NCBI GenBank assembly: GCA_900753285.1
Contig: CAADYN010000075.1
Location: 1-20,079 of the forward strand
Reading direction: 5' to 3'
Origin: Clostridia bacterium
Lineage (GTDB): Bacteria; Bacillota; Clostridia; Oscillospirales; CAG-272
Length of the DNA: 20,079 nt
The position numbers and the translations under genes were made by a program. The notes under the pieces were generated by a model, which saw nothing but the letters and a program-made list of their open reading frames with translations, was not told the DNA's origin and did not search any database. Positions 9,205-14,967 of the stretch are shown piece by piece (within the stretch, counting starts at the first letter, position 1; each line of letters opens with the position of its first letter).

Positions 9205-10232
9205 TGAACAATAACAGCTTCAGAGGAATCATAACCCGTGGAGTAGGCGGACTTTACGGAGTAAGAATCAAAACAAACGACGGATATGCTCCCGAAGAGG
9301 TGCTGTGCCGTGCGCGCGGTGCTTTCAGACATGAGCAACTAACCCCTACTGTAGGAGACGACGTTGCAGTGAAGCCGCTCGCGGACTACAATCCGGACGA
9401 GATAAAGCAGGGAGAAGACGAGCACGACAAGCACAAGGGAAAGGCGAAGGACGTGCAGGTTGACTTTGTAATAGATGAAATCCTCCCGCGCAGGAGCATA
9501 ATGATACGTCCCGCACTCTCCAACCTCGACTACCTTTTCGCTGTAATTCCCGCGGCGTCTCCCGACCCTGATTTGCTGACTGCCGACAAGCTCACCGTTA
9601 TCGCGGAAAACTACGGTATCGAGACGGTCGTAGTTATAAACAAAGCCGACATCGCGCCGGAGAGAGCACGGGAGATAGCCGAGATATACAAAACCGCCGG
9701 ATATTCAGTTTTCATGCTGAGCGCGGCAAGCGGAGAGGGCGTAGGAGAGCTGATGAACTATATCAAATCAGTCTCTGCCCAGAAGGACGGAAGAGAACAC
9801 GTCAGCGGCGCATTTGCAGGTGTGTCCGGGGCGGGAAAATCTACTCTCATGACCGCGCTGTTCCCCCATCTTGAGCTGACTACCGGCAAAGTCTCGCGTA
9901 AAACCGAAAGAGGCAGGCATACCACGCGCCACGTTGAGCTTTATCCGATAGAGCTTGACGGAAACACGTTCTGGCTCGCGGATACACCGGGATTTTCAAT
10001 GCTCGACTTCACAAGATTCAACTTTTTCCCGTACGACGAGCTTGCGGGCAGCTTCCGTGAGTTTGACGACTGCATAGGAAAGTGCAGATACACAAAATGC
10101 ACCCACCTGCGTGAAGAAGGCTGCGCGGTTATCGAAAAAATGAACAACGGCAAAATATCACCATCGAGACATGACAGCTACGTCAGAATATTTGAAGAGC
10201 AAAGGAGTGTACCTGAATGGAAAAGACGATGA
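9201..10232 (+). CDS. rsgA: Ribosome small-subunit-dependent GTPase A
   Basis: RsgA (YjeQ, CpgA in Bacillus) is a circularly permuted GTPase that checks late 30S subunit assembly. The order is N-terminal OB fold (about 1-100), then G4 NKAD (147-150), G1 GVSGAGKS (207-214) and G3 DTPG (261-264), which is the diagnostic permutation. A C-terminal zinc knuckle follows, with Cys295, Cys300, His302 and Cys308. An unusually charged stretch, residues 63-86, sits in a loop of the OB region and makes the protein (343 residues) longer than the usual roughly 290-300. The start is ATG at 9201, or the adjacent ATG at 9204; the first overlaps the prkC stop. In B. subtilis rpe follows; here thiN follows directly with a 16-bp overlap. 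Confidence 0.95.
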   Translation: MMNNNSFRGIITRGVGGLYGVRIKTNDGYAPEEVLCRARGAFRHEQLTPTVGDDVAVKPLADYNPDEIKQGEDEHDKHKGKAKDVQVDFVIDEILPRRSIMIRPALSNLDYLFAVIPAASPDPDLLTADKLTVIAENYGIETVVVINKADIAPERAREIAEIYKTAGYSVFMLSAASGEGVGELMNYIKSVSAQKDGREHVSGAFAGVSGAGKSTLMTALFPHLELTTGKVSRKTERGRHTTRHVELYPIELDGNTFWLADTPGFSMLDFTRFNFFPYDELAGSFREFDDCIGKCRYTKCTHLREEGCAVIEKMNNGKISPSRHDSYVRIFEEQRSVPEWKRR

Positions 10233-10852
10233 ATGACAGAAAAACAGCTCTCGTTATAACGGGCGGATACTGCAATGTCGAAGCGGCGAAAAATCTGCTG
10301 CCGGAATCTGTCGACCTGAAAATCGCGGCTGACAGCGGATATATGACGGCACAAAAGCTTGGTATAACTCCCGACATTACAATGGGAGACTTCGACTCAT
10401 ACAAGGACAAGCTCCCGCCGGAGATGAACACGCTTCGTGTAGCCTGCGAAAAGGACGTCACCGACACAATGCTCGCCTGCGAATACGCAAAGGACAACGG
10501 ATGCAGATATATCACAATCGTCGGCGGTACAGGCGGAAGAATCGACCATTCAATATCGAACGTGTTCTACCTTGAGGACCTCAGACGGCAGGGAATCCGC
10601 GTGAAGCTGACCGACGGAGAGAACACGGTGCAGGTAATTCTTGACGAAACTGTGACGGTCAAGGCCGACGGCGGGTACTTCTCGATATTCGCGCTTGACA
10701 AATGTACTGTCACCGAATACGGATGCAAATATCCACTGAACAACGCCACTTTGGTAAGACAGCGCCCGTATGCGGTAAGCAATGAGGTCGAGGGAGACTA
10801 CGCTGTTATAAAAATCGAGGGAGCGGCGCTTCTTGTCACGAGCAAACGGTAA
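10217..10852 (+). CDS. thiN: Thiamine pyrophosphokinase
   Basis: ThiN transfers pyrophosphate from ATP to thiamine to give thiamine diphosphate, so it completes salvage of the vitamin. The 211-residue protein has the family's acidic motifs: ADSG (38-41), GDFDS (57-61), EKDVTDT (78-84) and GGTGGRIDH (103-111). A C-terminal beta-sandwich thiamine-binding domain follows. ATG 10217 is preferred because AAAGGAG at 10201-10207 is 9 bases upstream; a second in-frame ATG at 10229 makes an ATGA overlap with the rsgA stop but is 21 bases from that site. It overlaps rsgA by 16 bp and precedes the spoVM ORF by 56 bp, matching the thiN-spoVM order of Bacillus and Clostridia. Confidence 0.95.
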   Translation: MEKTMNDRKTALVITGGYCNVEAAKNLLPESVDLKIAADSGYMTAQKLGITPDITMGDFDSYKDKLPPEMNTLRVACEKDVTDTMLACEYAKDNGCRYITIVGGTGGRIDHSISNVFYLEDLRRQGIRVKLTDGENTVQVILDETVTVKADGGYFSIFALDKCTVTEYGCKYPLNNATLVRQRPYAVSNEVEGDYAVIKIEGAALLVTSKR

Positions 10853-10908
10853 CGAAACAGGGTCGGACTGTATATACTGATAACAAAGCTGCATTTCGGA
10901 GGTTCACG

Positions 10909-10992
10909 ATGAAAGTAGTAGTATGGAAAAGTCCGCGTTTTGCGATACCGTTTTTCAAAAAACTGTTTAAGCTCGGCAAAACCACAAAATAA
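10909..10992 (+). CDS. spoVM: SpoVM-like stage V sporulation peptide (27 residues)
   Basis: SpoVM is a tiny amphipathic helix that binds the convex outer forespore membrane and recruits the coat ATPase SpoIVA. This ORF encodes 27 residues and starts at ATG 10909, with a strong GGAGG (10898-10902) 6 bases upstream. Its start MKVVVWKSPRF lines up with B. subtilis MKFYTIKLPKF: Lys2, Lys7, Pro9 and Phe11 coincide, and Pro9 is the residue known to matter for SpoVM curvature sensing and function. The rest alternates hydrophobic residues with Lys, as expected for a membrane-surface helix. It lies directly after thiN, its exact place in B. subtilis, and before a terminator. The strong ribosome-binding site, homology and synteny agree; the small length is the main reason for caution. 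Confidence 0.88.
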   Translation: MKVVVWKSPRFAIPFFKKLFKLGKTTK

Positions 10993-10997
10993 TATCT

Positions 10998-11038
10998 CGC
11001 CCGGAACAAGGTTACAATGCTTTGGTTCGGGCGTTTTA
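10998..11038 (+). terminator. Rho-independent terminator after spoVM
   Basis: A GC-rich stem pairs CGCCCG plus AAC (from 10998, with one bulged G at 11004) with GTTCGGGCG (11025-11033), with a loop of about 17 bases. It is followed at once by TTTT ATTT. It starts 6 bp after the spoVM stop and closes the stp-to-spoVM transcription unit. Confidence 0.85.
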
Positions 11039-11127
11039 TTTACGGAAAACATAGGCGGGTTTTATTTTTATCTTCACGGGAATAATAGAATCGGGTAAAA
11101 CCAAATTTATTATTCAGTGAGGTCGGC

Positions 11128-11604
11128 GTGAAAACGGAAGCAAGCACAAACAAAGTAAACGAAAAAAACAACTCCACGGTAGAGCTGCTGTCGGAGATGT
11201 ACCGCAACGTCACGATGGGAAGCGAAAATCTCGTGTCGGTTATACCGATGATAAAGGACAAATTCCTGCTCTCGAACGTGACAAATCAGATTGAAGAATA
11301 CGCCTCGTACACACGTGAGACGGAAAAACAGCTGAGAAAACGCTCGATAGATCCGAAAGAGCCGAAGCTGATAAAAAAGCTCATGTCACGCGGCGGGATT
11401 GCGATGAACACCATGTTTGACTCCTCCGACTCCCACATTGCGGAGATGATAGAGAAGGGAACGAGAATGGGGCTTGACTCCCTCGTGAAAAAGCGTGAGG
11501 AAATGTCGGCTGTGGGATGCGATTCCGACGCGCTTCACCTCTGCGGGGCAATAGAGGACTTCGAGAGACGCGAGACCGGCAAAATCAAGGACTTTATAAA
11601 ATAA
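11128..11604 (+). CDS. Uncharacterised all-helical protein with internal duplication
   Basis: I do not recognise a named family for this 158-residue protein, although I recall similar hypothetical proteins in gut Clostridia with the stretch SHIAEM...MG. It starts with GTG at 11128, with GAGG (11119-11122) 5 bases upstream. The first 17 residues are polar. After that the composition predicts long amphipathic helices with no signal peptide or membrane segment. Two halves look related: residues about 21-70 (SEMYRN.TMG..NLV) and about 103-155 (AEMIEKGTRMG.DSLV), each followed by an acidic helix ending in an E-T-E-K/E-T-G-K pattern. That is compatible with a four-helix, ferritin-like bundle, but no clear E..ExxH metal site is visible. 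It stands alone, with a terminator upstream and a new promoter downstream. Function unknown. Confidence 0.8.
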   Translation: MKTEASTNKVNEKNNSTVELLSEMYRNVTMGSENLVSVIPMIKDKFLLSNVTNQIEEYASYTRETEKQLRKRSIDPKEPKLIKKLMSRGGIAMNTMFDSSDSHIAEMIEKGTRMGLDSLVKKREEMSAVGCDSDALHLCGAIEDFERRETGKIKDFIK

Positions 11605-11641
11605 ACGACGTAAATTAATCATTTAATCTGAATGAAATGAC

Positions 11642-11670
11642 TTGAATCTCGCACCGCTTTCATGTATAAT
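11642..11670 (+). promoter_or_regulatory. Sigma-A-type promoter of the GH43 gene
   Basis: A -35 TTGAAT (11642-11647) and a perfect -10 TATAAT (11665-11670) are separated by 17 bases. Transcription would start near 11677, leaving a leader of about 25 bases that contains the ribosome-binding site CGGAGG (11689-11694), 8 bases before the ATG at 11703. Confidence 0.75.
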
Positions 11671-11702
11671 GTAGCCAAACAAACATAACGGAGGCTGCAC
11701 TT

Positions 11703-12653
11703 ATGTCAGACAACAAGAAAAACTGCTACCTTTTCGTCCATTTCAGAGAAAAATCCACACCGGACGGCGAACAGGTCTATTTCGGAATCAGCCGCGACGG
11801 CTATCACTGGGAAGAAGTCTACGGAGGCAAACCGATTCTTTGGGCAATGCACGGCGACTTCGGAGTACGCGACTGCGCTATAACACGCTATGTGGATAAC
11901 AAATTCGTCATAGCTGCAACGGATTTGAGCCTTGCCTACGGTATGAGAAACAAATACAAAGGCTCATGGGGAGAGATTTGCCATCACGGCAGCGAAAACC
12001 TTGCATTCTGGTACTCCGACGACCTTGTTCATTGGTCGGAGCAGACGCTTATCCCTATAGGAAAAGAAAAGTTTGGATGCCGCTGGGCGCCGGATATTAC
12101 CTATGACAGAAAGAACGACGACTACGTGATTCACTTCTCGGCGTCAGAAAAGGCAAACAACTACGAAATGGCGATTTTCTATTCGAGAACAAAGGATTTC
12201 GTAAACTTCAGTGAGCCGGAGCTTCTTTACAGATATGAAAAGGGCGGCGTTATCGACTCTGCGATTTATGAAGAAAACGGCGTTTATTATCTGTTTGTCA
12301 AAGCCGGAGATCCGAGCCGCAACATCATGCTTCGCTCAAACGACCTTCTCGGACCTTACGAAAGAGTTTACGCCTTTGACGAAGAAATCAGCCGCAATCA
12401 GCCTAATCTCTATGAAGCGGCGGCTATATATAAGCTCAGCGACGGTAAATACGCCCTAATGCTCGACTTCTACGGTGCGCGCGGAAAGAAGCAGGGTTAT
12501 GTTCCGTTTGTCAGCGAAGACATTTCAAAGGGCGTGTTCCTCAGAGACGAAGAGGACTTCACATTCCCCTACAGATTCAAGCACGGCACTGTTCTCCCCA
12601 TAACCGAAGAGGAATACGAGAGAATCAAGACCTTTGACTTTGATCCCGACTAA
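11703..12653 (+). CDS. Glycoside hydrolase family 43-type protein (arabinosidase/xylosidase-like)
   Basis: The 316-residue protein has the repeating aromatic beta-strand pattern of a five-bladed beta-propeller. Strings such as YFGISRDGYHWEEV, FWYSDDLVHWSEQ and FYSRTKDFVNFSEP are typical of GH43/GH32-related enzymes. Candidate active-site acids are Asp57 (VRDCA) or Asp131 (WAPDITYD), Asp185 (IDSAIYEENGVYYLF, a strong GH43 signature) and Glu238 (LYEAAAIYK, the general-acid region). The C-terminal stretch KHGTVLPITEEEYERI is a feature I associate with GH43 arabinosidase-like proteins. There is no signal peptide, so it probably acts in the cytoplasm on imported oligosaccharides. It has its own promoter and terminator and so is probably monocistronic. 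Linkage specificity (alpha-L-arabinofuranoside or beta-xyloside) cannot be decided from the sequence. Confidence 0.82.
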   Translation: MSDNKKNCYLFVHFREKSTPDGEQVYFGISRDGYHWEEVYGGKPILWAMHGDFGVRDCAITRYVDNKFVIAATDLSLAYGMRNKYKGSWGEICHHGSENLAFWYSDDLVHWSEQTLIPIGKEKFGCRWAPDITYDRKNDDYVIHFSASEKANNYEMAIFYSRTKDFVNFSEPELLYRYEKGGVIDSAIYEENGVYYLFVKAGDPSRNIMLRSNDLLGPYERVYAFDEEISRNQPNLYEAAAIYKLSDGKYALMLDFYGARGKKQGYVPFVSEDISKGVFLRDEEDFTFPYRFKHGTVLPITEEEYERIKTFDFDPD

Positions 12654-12664
12654 ATTTAATAATT

Positions 12665-12704
12665 CGCGGTTTGGGTATTATTGTGCCTGAGCCGCGTTTT
12701 GTTT
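12665..12704 (+). terminator. Rho-independent terminator after the GH43 gene
   Basis: CGCGGTTTGGG (12665-12675) pairs along 11 positions with CCTGAGCCGCG (12686-12696), including a few G-U pairs, around a 10-base loop. TTTTGTTT follows. It starts 12 bp after the GH43 stop codon. Confidence 0.85.
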
Positions 12705-12761
12705 GTGTCAAAAAATGTCTGTAAATTATGTTTTTCTGTCGCATGAAATTTGTTTGATTTA

Positions 12762-12790
12762 TTGTAAAATCCGGTACGATAGTGTATAAT
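12762..12790 (+). promoter_or_regulatory. Sigma-A-type promoter of the six-gene unit starting with the CAT-like gene
   Basis: A -35 TTGTAA (12762-12767) is separated by 17 bases from a perfect -10 TATAAT (12785-12790). The start point would be near 12797, downstream of an in-frame GTG at 12782. This supports the ATG at 12821 as the start of the following gene. Confidence 0.72.
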
Positions 12791-12820
12791 ATGATAGAAT
12801 GTGAAATTACAGAGGATTAT

Positions 12821-13489
12821 ATGGAATACAGGCTGATAGATACGCACTCATGGAGCAGATACGAGACGTTCAGACATTTCTACGATGAAGTTCCGTGCGC
12901 GGTGTCAATGTGCGACGATATTGATGTGACGGAGTTATATAAGGCTTGCAAGAAAAGCGGAGTTTCGTTCTATATCAGCGTGCTTTACGCGGTCGCGGCT
13001 GTGATAAACGCCCATGACGAATTTAAAATGAAAGCGGTGGATTCTCCCGAATACGAGTTTCCCATGCCCGCCGTGTATGACAGAGTCGATATCGCGCACA
13101 ATATCTTTCACGAAAGCGGAGAAAGCTATACCTCGGCGTTCACGGTGTACAAAAGCGACTTTGCCGAATTCTCAAAAAACTGCCGCGAGGATATAGAAAG
13201 AGCGAAAAGGTCTAATATTCAGGCGGTTCCGTGCGGAGAAAACGTGTTTGAAGCCTCATGCATTCCGTGGCGTCACTTTACATCTGTCGGGGTTGAGACG
13301 GAACTGTACTCGCTCCTGCCGATAGTGTGCTGGGGAAAGTTCAGGGAAGTGGGCGGGCGTGTCATGATGCCGCTGTCCGTGCAGGTGAACCACGCCTCGG
13401 CTGACGGATTCCACATAGCGAGATTTATAAACGAAACCGAAAAGCTGTGCGGTGAAATTGCACGAAAAATAGCAAATAATATGATATAG
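12821..13489 (+). CDS. Chloramphenicol acetyltransferase-like acyltransferase
   Basis: The 222-residue protein matches the CAT family (trimeric acetyl-CoA-dependent O-acetyltransferases) in length and layout: an N-terminal strand region, IPWRHFTS (148-155), then LPIVCWGKF (166-174) and the active-site block QVNHASADGFH (188-198). The catalytic His191 and structural Asp195 (HxxxD) are kept, but the residue before the catalytic His is Asn190, whereas classic CATs have His-His. The start is ATG 12821, with AGAGG at 12811-12815; the frame extends upstream to a GTG at 12782, but that lies on the promoter -10. It is the first gene of a housekeeping operon, with none of the signs of a mobile resistance gene, so a native acyltransferase with another substrate is at least as likely as drug resistance. 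Confidence 0.87.
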   Translation: MEYRLIDTHSWSRYETFRHFYDEVPCAVSMCDDIDVTELYKACKKSGVSFYISVLYAVAAVINAHDEFKMKAVDSPEYEFPMPAVYDRVDIAHNIFHESGESYTSAFTVYKSDFAEFSKNCREDIERAKRSNIQAVPCGENVFEASCIPWRHFTSVGVETELYSLLPIVCWGKFREVGGRVMMPLSVQVNHASADGFHIARFINETEKLCGEIARKIANNMI

Positions 13490-13498
13490 GATAACTGA

Positions 13499-14023
13499 AT
13501 GAGACTGTTTGTTGCCGTAAACTTTACGGAAGAATTTAAAAATACGATAATCGAATACCGAAACAAGCTGCGTGAGTTCAAGGACGACCCGCACATAAAC
13601 TGGACGACCGACGAAAACCTGCACCTGACGCTCGCGTTTATCGGCGAATACAAGGACGCGGACAAAGTAAAAGCTGCGCTCGATACTGTGGGGTTCAAGC
13701 CGTTCACCATAAAGACTAACGGATGCGGTAATTTCGGCTCGCTGAGATGGGTCGGAATAACGGAAAACGCCGTGAAGCTGTCGGATAAGGTGCGCGCGGC
13801 TCTCGGCGAATTTGAAATTCCGTATGACGAGAAGCCGATGAAGCCGCACGTCACGGTAGCAAGAGAAATGATAGTCGACAGACGAGAGGTGAATATGCTG
13901 CCGAAGGTAAAACAGGCGGCGATGAAAATTACGCGAATATCTCTCATGAAATCGGAGAGGATAAAAGGTAAGCTCACCTACACCGAAATCTACTCGAAGG
14001 AAGCGGAGGATATTTATGAATAA
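13499..14023 (+). CDS. thpR: RNA 2',3'-cyclic phosphodiesterase (2H phosphoesterase, LigT/ThpR family)
   Basis: Members hydrolyse RNA 2',3'-cyclic phosphate ends to 2'-phosphates and can ligate tRNA halves in vitro. The 174-residue protein begins with MRLFVAV, typical of the family, and has the two HxT motifs that form the active site: HLT at 42-44 and HVT at 117-119 (in KPHVTVAR). AGGA at 13488-13491 overlaps the stop of the preceding gene and lies 7 bases before the ATG. The gene starts 9 bp after the CAT-like gene and overlaps trxB by 8 bp, so it is part of the same operon. The physiological substrate is not established. Confidence 0.93.
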   Translation: MRLFVAVNFTEEFKNTIIEYRNKLREFKDDPHINWTTDENLHLTLAFIGEYKDADKVKAALDTVGFKPFTIKTNGCGNFGSLRWVGITENAVKLSDKVRAALGEFEIPYDEKPMKPHVTVAREMIVDRREVNMLPKVKQAAMKITRISLMKSERIKGKLTYTEIYSKEAEDIYE

Positions 14024-14942
14024 CACAAATCAGTACGATATTATCATAATAGGTTCTGGACCGGCGGGATATACGGCTGCAATCTACGCGGGAAGAGCGG
14101 GATATACCTCGGCAGTATTCGAGAAAATGTCTCCCGGCGGACAGATGGGAATAACCTCGAGCATCGAAAACTACCCCGGATACACGGAAATCGACGGCTT
14201 TTCACTCACCGAAAAGATGATGAAGCAGGCGAAAAAGTTCGGCGCGGTTATAAAACACGAGGAAGTTGTTTCGGCAGAGCTTGGCGGCGAGATAAAGCTC
14301 GTTAAAACCAAGAAGGAAGAATATTCCGCGAGAGCCGTAATCATAGCTACGGGAGCAAGACCGAGATATCTTTCAGTTCCCGGCGAGAGGGAATTCACGG
14401 GACGCGGAGTTTCGTATTGCGCATCGTGCGACGGTATGTTCTACAAAGGGAAAACCGTGATAGTAAACGGCGGCGGAGATACTGCGATAGAGGACGCGAT
14501 GTACCTCTCGAATATATGCGAAAAGGTCATTGTAATCCACCGCAGAAGCGAGTTCAGAGCGTCGCAGCATGGGGTAAACAAAGCCCGCGAAAAAGAGAAC
14601 ATCGAGTTTGTCATGGACTCCGTTGTTGAAGAAATCACAGGAGAGAGCTGCGTTGAGTCGGTTAAGATAAAGAACGTCGTCACGGGTGAGGAATGCTCTG
14701 TTCCGTGTGCTGGAATATTCATAGCGATAGGAAGAATCCCCGAGACCGAGCTTTTCGGCGGTCAGATAGAAACCGACAAAAACGGGTACATCGTTGCGGG
14801 AGAGGATTGCAAAACCTCGCTTGACGGAGTTTACGCTGTGGGAGACGTGAGAACAAAGGCGCTGAGACAGATAGTGACAGCCTGCGCGGACGGTGCGAAT
14901 GCCGTAAAATCAGCGGAAGAACTTTTAACCTTAAGTGAGTAA
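14016..14942 (+). CDS. trxB: Thioredoxin-disulfide reductase
   Basis: TrxB passes electrons from NADPH through FAD and an active-site disulfide to thioredoxin. The 308-residue, low-molecular-weight type protein has the FAD-binding GSGPAG (13-18), the redox pair Cys135-Ala-Ser-Cys138, the nucleotide-binding GGGDTA (152-157) and HRRSEFRA (175-182), whose basic residues select NADPH. The C-terminal YAVGDV segment completes the FAD site. Its start lies inside the end of thpR (8-bp overlap), with GGAGGA immediately upstream (about 14004-14009). No thioredoxin gene is beside it. The family is certain; a related flavoprotein with a different partner is unlikely given the motifs. Confidence 0.95.
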   Translation: MNNTNQYDIIIIGSGPAGYTAAIYAGRAGYTSAVFEKMSPGGQMGITSSIENYPGYTEIDGFSLTEKMMKQAKKFGAVIKHEEVVSAELGGEIKLVKTKKEEYSARAVIIATGARPRYLSVPGEREFTGRGVSYCASCDGMFYKGKTVIVNGGGDTAIEDAMYLSNICEKVIVIHRRSEFRASQHGVNKAREKENIEFVMDSVVEEITGESCVESVKIKNVVTGEECSVPCAGIFIAIGRIPETELFGGQIETDKNGYIVAGEDCKTSLDGVYAVGDVRTKALRQIVTACADGANAVKSAEELLTLSE

Positions 14943-14967
14943 AACTAAAATATAATAAGGTAGAAAT

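Noticed and set aside
6475..10868. The shared 8-mer GGTCGGAC in the gaps before stp (6475-6482) and before spoVM (10861-10868)
   Set aside because: Only eight bases agree and the flanks differ; two occurrences in this window are not enough to call a site.
10853..10908. A sigma-E promoter directly upstream of spoVM
   Set aside because: The TATATACTGATAAC stretch does not give a -35/-10 pair with correct spacing; any match would be forced. Read-through from thiN is sufficient for now.
11605..11641. A terminator after the unknown 158-residue gene
   Set aside because: Only a weak TCATTT/AAATGA pairing is visible, AT-only in effect and without a following U-run.
12782..12820. GTG at 12782 as start of the CAT-like gene
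   Set aside because: It lies on the -10 hexamer of the promoter and has no ribosome-binding site; ATG 12821 has AGAGG 5 bases upstream and gives the usual family length.
13256..14026. A 256-codon minus-strand frame across the CAT-like and thpR genes
   Set aside because: It crosses two clear + strand genes with intact active-site motifs, and its translation has no family features.
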